Part shown: positions 1 to 9,068 of the stretch, in pieces
How positions within the stretch are numbered: the stretch's first letter is position 1
Layout of the letters: each line of letters begins with the position of its first letter
NCBI RefSeq assembly: GCF_000611645.1
Contig: NW_014013274.1
Coordinates: forward strand, 1-29,375
Length of the DNA: 29,375 nt
Origin: Monoraphidium neglectum
Lineage: Eukaryota; Chlorophyta; Chlorophyceae; Sphaeropleales; Selenastraceae
Direction of reading: 5' to 3'
Notes under the pieces: model-generated
Told to the model about the DNA's origin: nothing
The model's input: the letters and a program-made list of their open reading frames with translations, nothing else
Database searches by the model: none
Translations under genes and position numbers: made by a program

Positions 1-3000
1 GGCGGCGCACGCGGCACGGCGTGTCGTGCCGGACAATGCTGAGCCACTGCTTCCAGCCACGGCCTGCATCACACTAGAATCAGGCTGGCACTCCAATTCG
101 CTGTCAAGCCGCTGGCAGGGACGCAGACCTACACTTGCAGCAGGTGTGGGTGAATGTGTGGTGCCCTGTGAACAAGCGCCTGCCCGCTCACCTCCCAAGG
201 CAGCCCCTCCAGCGAAAGCTCATCCACGTCATCCTCATCATCCCCTACGCCGCCCGCTGCCGCTGCCGCCCTCCTGCCCGGCGTCCCGGCGGCCCCCTGC
301 TGCTGCGGCGCGCTCGACGGCCGTTTGGCAGGCGATGCCGACGCGGCGGCGCCCCCGGCTGACGCAGCCTCGTCTTCCGAATCGTCCGAGTCGACGCCGT
401 CCGCCTCCTCGCCGCCGCCCTCTGCGCCGCCGCCATCCGCCGCCGCCGCCGTGGCCTCGCCGCCGAGCGGCGCGTCCTTGTCCGCCGGCCGCGCAGGCGC
501 GAGACCCGCCATCCGGCGCCGCAGCGCAGCGTCCGCGCGCGCGGCGGCGCTGCCGGCCGCGGCCGCGGCGCGCTGCTGCGCCGCATCCTGGCGGTCCGCG
601 GCGGCGTCGAGGGCTTCGTTTAGGCGATCGAGCAGGGCGGAGACGCGCGCGGCGCGCTGCTTCTCGGTCTCGGGTGGAGCCGCGGCCGGGACGACCGGCC
701 GCTGCTGCTCCTGCTGCTGCTGCTGTTCCTGCTGCTGCGACGGCTGCGGCCCCTGTTCCTCGGCCCCCTCCTTTGCAGTTGTGCAGCTGTCCTGCACGCC
801 TGCCTCCTGCTGACCGCCCTTTGTGTCGCCGTCTGCCCTCTCGCCGGCGTCCCCCGCCCCCTCCTGGCCGCCCCCGCCGCCAGCGCTGGCTTCGAGCCGC
901 CGCCGCGCCGCCTCCTCCGCCGCGCGCGCCGCCTTCGCGGCGCGAGCCCGCTCTGCAGCCGCTTTGCGGGCCTGAACCTCCCCCTGCTTCAGTGTTTCCT
1001 TCACGCGCTGCGGGGCGCCGTACGCACAATGTGAACGGCCATGTCAGGACTCGCAAGCTTGCATCAAAAGGGCAGTTGATTGGATGCGTCTGATTGTCTC
1101 TGCCATGTGGCATGTGGCCGCGGCGGACCATGCGCTTGCCAGTGCTGGTCGAGGACGCGGTCATTAATGCGGCATACGTCCAAAGCTTCAACCTATGAAC
1201 ATAGGCTCAGAGTGACAACCCGAACCAACGCAGCACCCCGACCCCGCAACGCGGTAACAGCGCAGCTCCCGCAAGCAGAAGCCTAGGTGATGCCGCGGCG
1301 CACCTTGTTCTTGGTCACTGCCGACGGCGGCTGCCTCTTCCCATTGACGGCCGCGAACGCGCCCACGAGCCCCAGCCGCGCCGCCGCCGCGACCAGCGGC
1401 CCCAGCAACACGCCGCGCTGCCTGTCCGGCAGCGACGCGGCGACGTGCAGCAGGTTGTGCTTCCACAGGTCGTCCGTCCCCTCCACGACCAGGGCGACGT
1501 CATCGTCCGTCATCGCATCGAGGAGCTTGGCCAGCGCGGCCGGGTGGCTGGCGGCGATCGCGTGCGCGACAGGCGTTCCCGAAGCGTCCTGCGGGTGGTG
1601 GGGCGGCTTGTGGTTGGTGATTGATTGATTGCGAGGTTGAAGCGCCGGCAGGCAGGGGCCGGCCCGTCATCACTGGAATGGGAGGTGCGTCGAACACGCA
1701 GTGCGAGCGCCTTTGATGTCGATCCCTCATTTTTGGCCGCTCAAAGTCAAAGTTTTGGTGCAAGTGTCGTCTGGGGTTCTCCTGTGGGACCTCGCTGCAA
1801 CACGTCGCCCCCGAGGCGGCGCTGCCAACCCCTCACCTCCCCCCTTCAGCACCACTGTCCCCCCACACACTTCCGCACCACCGCATCCCTAAACCCCTGC
1901 CCGCCTTCCGCCGTCGCTCCCGTGGAACCGCGCCCCCCAGCACCCCTGCGCCCCCACACCCGCACCATCAAACCCCACACCGTGTCACCTGGTCTGCCCA
2001 TGCTCCTGTACACCGGCAAGCCCGCACCCACATACCCATACTCGCACGTCCTTGCACGCGCAGCCCCGCACCTTTGCGTGCACGCTGAAGCCCAGCCGCA
2101 CTAGCGTCAGAAGCTCATCCTCCTGCAGCGCGGCAAGCACTCCGTGCGGCAGTTGCAGCCCCGCCGCGCACGGCCGCTCCAGAGACTCCCCCGCGGCCGT
2201 CAGCACGACGCTCAGCATTTCGGGCGCCTTCGCCGCCGCCGACGCGGCGAGCAGGCGCGCCTGCGCGGCGGCGTCCCCTTTGAGCGGCCCCGCCGCGCCG
2301 GCGCCCGCCGGGCTCAGCAGCAGCTCGACGGCCGCGGCGCGGCCTTCAGCTAGGCAGGCCTCTAGAAAAACGCCGCGGCGCCGCGGGTCCGAGCGGAGCG
2401 GCTGCAGCGCGGCCGGCTGGCGGGCCAGCCAGGCGGCGAGGCGGCGCTGGGATGCCAAAGGGAGGTCTGGGTGCAGGGCAGTCGGCAGGTGCTTGGTAGC
2501 GACAAACTGCCCCAGGCAGGCGCGAAGGAAGCCGTCCATGCAGGCGGAGCCCAAATCTTGGATCTGGGGGTGTTTGGTGGGTGCAATTTTGATGGTGAGG
2601 GGGCGATGGCGCCTAACTGAGGCCCAGGGGTGGCGTGCGTTGTTGCGCTGGGAAGCGGGTGTGTCGGCAGACTGCTGCAGAGCCAGTCAATGCCAGCGGC
2701 GGAGGGCTGCACCGTTGACTGATGGCCGGACCAAGCACAAGACGGCAGGTGGAAGGCGAGCAGGCGGGTGTTTTCTAATCAGCCCGTTCATATTCAGGGC
2801 CGTGCGCACCTCAACCGCCATCAGCAGCGCCGACTTTGGCCCGTCCCCGCCCGGCAGCGCCGCCTCCGCCGCCGCGGCCCGCGGCGCCTCCGGTGGCGCG
2901 GTCAGCTGCAGCGCGCCCGCGAGCCCGACGGCGCCCAGCAGCGTGCGCGCCATATTGGGGGCCTGCAGACGCACGGCCAGATGCAGCACGCTCTCCCCGG

Positions 3001-4809
3001 CCCCGTTGTACCAAGCCGAGCCGCCCTGGCCCCGCGCCGCGGCCGACGACGCGTCTGCCAGAAACCTGTCGGCCGCCTTCTTGAAAGCGTCCGTCGCCGC
3101 CATCTTCGTGACCGCGTTGGCCATCCCGGCAGCCACCGCCTCGTGGGTCGGGGTCGTCGCCCTCGCCGCGCCTCCGCCGCTTCCACCGCCGCTGCCGCCG
3201 CCCCGCGGGCGCCGCAGCACGAGCGGGTCGGCGCCGAGCGCCAGGAGCTCCTCCACCATGCCGCCCGCGCGCCGCTGCACCGCCAGCAGCAGCGCGCACA
3301 CGCCATCCCGCCCAGCCACGAGCGCCTCCGCCCGCACGGCCTCGCGTACGCGGGCAGGGGTGTCGTGCGGCGCCCTCGCGGCCGCCGCGATGGCGGAGAC
3401 GATCGCGGTGATGGTGCCGGCTGGGGGGTCCTGCTGCAGGATGAGAACCAAGATGGGGACATGCCCATCGCGCGCCGCATCGCGAAGCCATATCCAAGTA
3501 GGTGCCTCACGTGCGGCTTTTAGGACCATGCCCCAGCGCTTGGCCCTGTGACAAAGGGCAAGGAGGACGGGAGCCGGCCAACCCAGGGAGACGGGGTGGG
3601 GTAGGTATGGCGCATCGCCGCGAAGCGGAGGCACGCGTTTGCTGGCCCTGCGCGGCGGCGAGCGCCCTCGCCCGCCACCGCCCGCCGGTCGCGGCCAGAA
3701 GGGCAGCTGGCTGCCTGTGGGTTTGGCCTGGGCAACATTCTCGGGACAGCATGCGACATACACCTGCATCTCATATTTCCACCCCAGCACCACCCCTAAA
3801 ACTGGCATATAAACGTGCACACATGTGCACGCGTACATGCACACACACATGCACACGCGCATGCGTGCGCGAATGCACGCACGCACGCACGCACGCACGC
3901 ATGCATACGTACATCACATCCTAGAAAGAGCCTTGGCAGCCCCCAACACGCACTTGATGAGCTCGTGGATGATCAAGTTGTCCTTTTGAGTCAGCGTCGG
4001 CCACACTGGGCTGTCGCTGCTGTACTGCAGCAGCTTCAGGGTGCCCAGCGCATCCACGGCCGTCTCGTCGCCGTCTGCGTGCGTGCGCAAATGCCACGAT
4101 CGTGCACGCAGGGATAAGTGCATGCTTGCACTTTCGCATGAGTGTTTGCGTGGGACATGCGCATGAGTGTTTGCGTGGGACATGCGCATGGCTGCGTCGT
4201 CGGCTGCAGCAGGCGTCGCCGCGGGGGTGCATGAAAGTGGCAAGCTGATGCGTGCAGCACAGCAGGCACAGGCGGGCGAGTGCAACCCTGACTCGGGCGG
4301 AGGCTGCCTGTTGATGCTCGTGTCCCTCCCCACAACCCCATGGACCACCCCATTGCTGACCCTGTTTGTTCAAACCCAGGCACACAAGGGCAAGCACACC
4401 TATGCCACACAGCATCGACGACCCGACATGGGAATACGATGCAATCACATGCAAGCCTGCTTCGCACGCATGCAGGCACTCGAGCGCGCTGCCCACCAAG
4501 TGCTGTCAACCAGACGAGATTCATCAGCTGGGTCTCGAGCATATCCCCGCCCCTCGTCCAGTAGAGGGGCGCGTTGCGCGCTGCCCATTTCTGGAACGCG
4601 CTCTCCTGGCCGCGCGGGCCCGAGGCGAGCTTGCCCTGCGCCTCGAGCACAGTGACTAAGGCCACCAGCGCGTCTACCGCGCCAGGGTCGGCTCCGGCGG
4701 GGGCGGCAGCGCCCGGCGCGCGGACACCGCGGCTCTGCGCCCGCTCCACGGCGCGCACGACCTCCTGGAAGCGGCCGCCATCGTTTTGGGTCAGGAAGCC
4801 GCTGCGCAT
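1..4809 (-). CDS. Large ankyrin-type repeat protein with Ala/Gln-rich tail (partial, 3' end outside window)
   Basis: Seven exons read right to left: 4809-4497, 4074-3918, 3545-2810, 2563-2072, 1588-1304, 1007-192 and, less surely, 63-1. All junctions are phase-compatible and give at least 954 residues. Residues 1-661 are helical and contain degenerate ankyrin units, for example ESVLHLAVRLQAPNMARTLL, KHNLLHVAASLPD and GTPVAHAIAASHPAALAKLL. Exon 6 begins with a Lys/Arg/Glu/Ala-rich coiled-coil-like stretch (RVKETLKQGEVQARKAAAER). It continues into a glutamine run (QQQEQQQQQEQQ, about residues 751-763), another Ala-rich helix and an acidic Ser/Asp segment. Ankyrin repeats mediate protein-protein contacts, so a scaffold role is inferred and no enzymatic domain is seen. 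The start is the ATG at 4809; an in-frame stop lies just upstream, but the ATG overlaps a CAG acceptor-like site, so further 5' exons up to about 5900 are possible. The last exon and the true end are unknown. Confidence 0.75.
701..745 (-). repeat. Coding CAG/GAG trinucleotide repeat (polyglutamine)
   Basis: On the minus strand this stretch is an interrupted CAG run encoding Q3-E-Q5-E-Q2 inside exon 6 of the ankyrin-type gene. It is in frame and flanked by proline-, alanine- and acid-rich low-complexity sequence, so it is probably a disordered linker. Its length may vary between strains. Confidence 0.75.
3813..3912. repeat. CA/GCAC microsatellite in an intron
   Basis: An alternating CA-rich tract ends in a pure GCAC tetranucleotide array (about 3875-3900). 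It lies in the ankyrin gene intron 3546-3917. On that gene's sense strand it reads TG/GTGC and begins within about 20 bases of the 5' splice site. Confidence 0.9.
4136..4185. repeat. Two perfect tandem copies of a 25-bp unit
   Basis: The unit starting GCATGAGTGTTTGCG and ending GGGACATGC occurs at 4136-4160 and again without change at 4161-4185. A partial third copy (GCATG) follows. It lies in the first mapped intron (4075-4496) of the ankyrin-type gene. It looks like a nascent minisatellite. Confidence 0.9.
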
Positions 4810-6241
4810 GGCGCGGGTGCGGGCTCAGTCCAAGTGCTAGTGGCGCCGCGCCCATGTGGATTGCAGCACTTGCCGCGCTGACGCGAGCCCGCCCTTTCCA
4901 AGGTTCATAGCTGTGAAATGGGCCCTCATGTGCTGTAGAAACTCGGCGAGTGCTGTAGGTTGGGTCTTGGGTGTGGCGAAATATCACTTGGCCAGAAAGT
5001 GATGCACACAACAAAGGGCTGGCAAAACACGTTAATTTTATGTAGTCAAAGACGCGCGGCAAACAGATCAGCACATGGCAACTCGTGCTTGTCCAGTGCT
5101 CGCCCGTGAAGATCACGGCTGTCTCCCTCGGCAAGCTGGCATGCGCCAAAGGCCAAAGGGTGTCACTTACGATGACTTGCATAGAACTCAATCATAGGCA
5201 ATTCTCTCCCCGGCGCAGCAACAGCGCGAGCGCTCCGAGGCCACGCCCTTAATGAAATTTGTGATTTGCATGCTCGCCACTGCATTCCCTGCAGATTCGG
5301 GCAGCCATGGGTTTGTGGTGCAAATCAAGAAGAAGTAGGGCATCTGTGACGGTTTGTCGGGGCCGGCAGGGGGCATATCGCCTTGAAGGTGGGCAAGTCG
5401 CCGGCATGGCGGCCATGCCACTAGGAGTGAGAGCAGGCTCTCCCTGTCTGTTTGACGGAAGCCCCATGCACGCAAAGAGCACAGGGCACCTACGCACCTT
5501 AGTAGCTTGCAAACGGGCACACGCACACCATACACGCATACACATGTACGAACCGCCTGCAGACTGGGCCACTTTGACCCTTATGGTGAGCAATGATGCT
5601 CACTGCCAGCAGTGCTGGATCATCGTAGAAGCAGCCTGGTACATTACATTGAGGCAGGATGCAAGGGTTTGAGTTGTGCCTGGAAAATCGGGATGCGACG
5701 CTTGCAAGATGCCGCAGGCAACTGCCAGGTTCTTGGCATGGACAGAGGCCACGCGGGGGCAGCTCCGGCATCCAGGCTGACCATGACCGTGCTTTGGTGA
5801 CGCGATCCAAGTCCGCCTTGAACGCCTTGTGAAAAGTGCTGTCTGTCACTGCGCTCAGCGCGCACGACAACCGCAGTGAGCCGCACATCAGAACGCTGCT
5901 GATCACCTACCGCCGGGTCGTCAACGGCTCAATCAATGGGACACAGTGAAGTTTGATGCTTTTTAAGGTTGTGATGACATTCTCAGATATTCAGCATCGA
6001 TGTGTTGGGGTCCGATGCTCGTGCAGGCGAAGGTTTTTGGGGTTGTGCGCGCCCCGTGCGGAGCCGTTCTGTGTTGGCTGCGCGGTTGCTGCATCTGTGT
6101 GCTCCAGAATTGATGTATCCGTGTTCACACTCTCCATCTCCCAGAATCCAACACGTGCCGCGCGGTTTATTTTGCTCCGAGGGCTAGCTCTGCACGCGCG
6201 CGCGGCAACCCAAGACTCCGTCGCTATTTTTGAGGAGCAAC
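4810..6241. other. Divergent intergenic region, no supported gene
   Basis: This region separates the leftward ankyrin-type gene from the rightward amidoligase gene and should hold both promoters and 5' UTRs. I found no recognisable domain. Two minus-strand stretches have somewhat protein-like composition and could be 5' exons of the ankyrin-type gene: about 5764-5884 (contains TDSTFHKAFKADLDRVTKA) and about 5050-5180 (contains LWPLAHASLPRETAVIFTGE). I could not join them to the mapped exons with convincing splice sites. Confidence 0.4.
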
Positions 6242-8404
6242 ATGTTGACAAGAGCCACTTCTTCGCTAGTCACATCCAGCCATGGAGCCAGCAGGAGGCC
6301 CCTGGTGCACTGCCAGGGCAGGGCTGCTACCTGTGTGATCTTCGCCCGCGTTTCCTCTGGCAGTGGCCCCAACCCCAACAACAGAGCAAGTGAACGTAGC
6401 AGCACCCAGCAGGGTGGCGGCCGCGGCACGGGGCAGGGACGGGGCGGTGCGGGGCGCGGCGGCGGCGGTGGGGGGCGCGGTGGCAGCAGGAGTGGGCGCG
6501 CCGGCATCGGCCTGCGGCGGCTTGCCGGGATTGACACCCTCCCGTCCGGCTTCACATTCGGTGTTGAGCTGGAGCTGGTGTTCCCCGCCAGTGTGGCGCT
6601 CACCGACGTGCAGGAGCGCCTGGCCGGCGTCACCTTCGGCGGCCAGCCTTGGCGGTGCGCTGGGACCAACACCGTCTGAGCGGCGCGGAGCGCGCACGCT
6701 GGCTGTATATTGCGGGTTTGATTTGCACAAGTAGGCTCATGCAACGTGCTGACCCAAACCGGCAACGCACGGCTAAAGTGTTGCAAACCACACCACACAC
6801 TCGCACCTACCCGGGCGAAGCGGCCAAGAATGTGAATGCCCAAAAGAGTTTAGGGTTGAAACCCTAAACCCTGAACCCTAAACCCTGAACCGCGCGATTG
6901 CCCACAAACACGCGGTCGCTCACAGGCTGAAGAACGACGGCAGCATCCGCTGCACCCGCCTTGACGACGGCTGTGCTAAGGGGGAGGTGGTGTCTCCCAT
7001 CCTGTGGGGCATCGACGGCATGTCCAGTGTGTTTGAGGCCATGGCGGCGCTCAAGCCGCTGCGGCCTTCTGTTAACACGTCCACGGGCATGCATGTGCAT
7101 GTAAGTACATGTGCTCGTCAATGGCTGTAAACGTGCACGTGTGTGCATGCGCTGTCAAACATCGTGCAGAGAGGGAGTGTCTGGCAGGCTCTCATGAGTG
7201 AAGGCTACATGTGTGGATATTGCGCACGTACGGTCGCCCATAAATTGACCTCGACAAATCACTCTGCACGCATGCTCACCTGCACACGTATAAGTGTGCA
7301 TGGTTGTTGCAAGTGCACCTGCACAAGAATGCACGTGCAGCACGCACGCACACGCACGCACAAACACACACACACACACACACACAGGTCAAGGCCCCCG
7401 GCGCGTGGTCCCTGGCCGCGCTCAAGACGCTCGCGCGCAATGCCGTCGTGCTGGAGGGCGGCCTGGACGCAGTCAACGTGCACTCGCGGCGGGCGAACAA
7501 CAACTCATACTGCAAGAGCGTGCGGGGCGGCACACGCGAGGCGCGTGTGAGCTTGCAGGGGTTCCGGCCCGTGCTCAACTCCATACAGGCGGCTGACACA
7601 GTGGAGAGCTTGGTCTCCGCTGTCAACCCAGGGGACAGGTATGCACGCGTTACAGCAGGCGTGCATACATGCGTGGGTGGATTTGCACGCATCTGAGTAT
7701 AATTGCCAATCATTTTTCGAGACAATCGCTTTGTTAGGGCCCTGCATGAGCAAGAGCCTCGCCCCCCTTGTGTTGCCAACCAGCTGTGCCCCTGTTGCTG
7801 TGTTTGTCCAAGTGTGTGCGCACAGCCATGCAAATACTTGCAGTCACATGTAGACACACAAACCCCTCATACGCAGGTACTACAAGGTCAACTTCCATGC
7901 GTTGAGCCGCCATGGCACGGTGGAGTTCCGCTTCCCAGTGCGTCACACTTAGCTTTGCGTCGCGTTTGCAGTCGCGCATGCTGCAAGCCTCGTTGCAGAC
8001 GCTCGGCGGTGCCACACCCTGCAGGTGCGCACCCTGATTGACACATAATGAGAACCATTCCCCTGCTCCCCCCCATGCACAACACTTTTTGCGGCACGCA
8101 GCCCGGCTCCCAGAACGCGGCCAAGATTGTGGGCTACGTGCTGCTCTGCCTGCGCATCGCAGAGCGCTCCGTGGAGTCCCACCGCGCGCGCATCGCTCAG
8201 TCGGGCGCTGCATTCGAGAACCTCGCGCGCTTTGCGGGCGCCCGCGACAGCGAGCTGGCGGACTGGCTGCGCCGCCGGCGCGAAGAGCTGGGCGGCGGCC
8301 GCAGCAGCGGGGCCGGCGGCGGCTGCGGCTGCGGCGGCGCTGCGCCCGGCCGTGGTGGCGGCTGTGGCTGCGGGGGGCCCGTGCGTGTGTCAGTGTCGCG
8401 CTGA
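6242..8404 (+). CDS. Amidoligase_2 family protein (putative COOH-NH2 ligase)
   Basis: Five exons: 6242-6654, 6926-7100, 7388-7638, 7877-7937 and 8102-8404. All are phase-compatible and give 400 residues. The family shares the glutamine-synthetase/gamma-glutamylcysteine-synthetase fold and is predicted to join a carboxylate to an amine using ATP; the substrate is unknown. Visible family motifs are FGVELE (residues 106-111, acidic metal/ATP-binding signature), the NDGS of the WRLKNDGS junction, EVVSP, TGMHVHV (His194 and His196), NNSYCKS and GTVEFRF (294-299). The N-terminus (MLTRATSSLVTSSHGASRR) is basic and Ser/Thr-rich like an organelle presequence. An Arg-Gly-rich linker precedes the catalytic domain. 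The C-terminus has two GGGCGCGG copies (372-379 and 385-392). The start is the first in-frame ATG; an upstream exon is not excluded. The gene is convergent with the cyclophilin-like gene. Confidence 0.85.
6849..6891. repeat. Interstitial telomere-like repeats with a perfect inverted pair
   Basis: One TTTAGGG motif is followed by CCCTAAA, CCCTGAA, CCCTAAA and CCCTGAA. The left part is a palindrome: TTTAGGGTT (6849-6857), a two-base spacer and AACCCTAAA (6860-6868). It lies in intron 1 (6655-6925) of the amidoligase gene, about 35 bases before the 3' splice site. TTTAGGG is the plant-type telomere unit, also found in several green algal lineages. Confidence 0.9.
7365..7386. repeat. (CA)11 microsatellite merging into a 3' splice site
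   Basis: Eleven CA units run directly into the acceptor ACAG ending at 7387, before amidoligase exon 3. The acceptor AG follows the repeat without a normal pyrimidine tract. Confidence 0.95.
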
Positions 8405-9068
8405 GCCGGGCGTCGAATCGGCGCCGTACCCGTTCCCCGGCACCAAGCAACTTCTAGCCCCTACTTGGGTGAGTCACAACCTTCCGAAAGTGTGTAAATA
8501 GTGCAGGGGTCAGCTTGCCGCCGGTCCCAATCCCCCAACCAGTCGGTCCCTTGTAGTCTTGAGTAGGTCCCACGTGACACGTCAGACAGACAGCGACTGC
8601 CTGCCCCTTGCCTTACCCCGGCCGCCAACATCGCCTCCAGCCTGCCATCAGCGGCCCCAGCCAAGCGGCCCACGGACGTGCCGAGCCTGTTCTGCCTGCC
8701 CCCACCCTCTCCCAGATCTGCAAACGCCCCGCCCCCTTGCCTGTGATGCGCGCCGCGTCATCCCAAAGAAAATATACACAACTCCTCAGCGGAAGCACAC
8801 GAGGTCCTGTCAATGCAGCACCCTTTGAAGCTTGCTGCTGTGGGCCGGTTTTGAGACAGCAACGCCCTGAGCCCACATACAAGGACATCTGACCGAGGCT
8901 CTAGAAGCATACTCAACCTGAGTCACGGATTACCACAGCTGCGCGCGAGGGGGATAGCCCCTGCAGACAGGCTGGCTGCTGCCAGCCTTGCCGGGCGTGC
9001 AGGTCGGCACGGGCAGGCAAGGAAGCAGCACATGCATGCATGCGCGTCAGAATGGGTGCGGTGCACCC
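8405..9068. other. Convergent 3' intergenic region
   Basis: It lies between the stop codons of the amidoligase (+) and the cyclophilin-like gene (-), so it should consist of two facing 3' UTRs. Apart from the TGTAA near 8493 I see no conserved reading frame. No TTACA (TGTAA on the minus strand) was noticed for the cyclophilin-like gene. Confidence 0.5.
8493..8497 (+). terminator. TGTAA polyadenylation signal of the amidoligase gene
   Basis: TGTAA occurs 89 bases after the amidoligase stop codon. TGTAA is the usual poly(A) signal of chlorophycean green algae, so transcript cleavage is expected shortly downstream. Confidence 0.65.

Noticed and set aside
26..1093. Long plus-strand Pro/Arg-rich open frame
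   Set aside because: It is the antisense shadow of the GC-rich ankyrin-type exon at 192-1007. Its composition is pure Pro/Arg/Ala without motifs, whereas the minus frame joins in phase to its neighbours.
2052..3551. 499-codon plus-strand open frame
   Set aside because: It spans an intron and two exons of the ankyrin-type gene in antisense. The Ala/Ser/Arg-rich translation has no domain, while the minus strand shows ankyrin motifs.
3813..3912. CRISPR-like array or other regularly spaced repeat
   Set aside because: The repeats are simple-sequence CA/GCAC units without spacers, in a eukaryotic intron.
6849..6891. A chromosome end
   Set aside because: The telomere-like units are few, degenerate and inverted, and lie within an intron of an intact gene, so they are interstitial.
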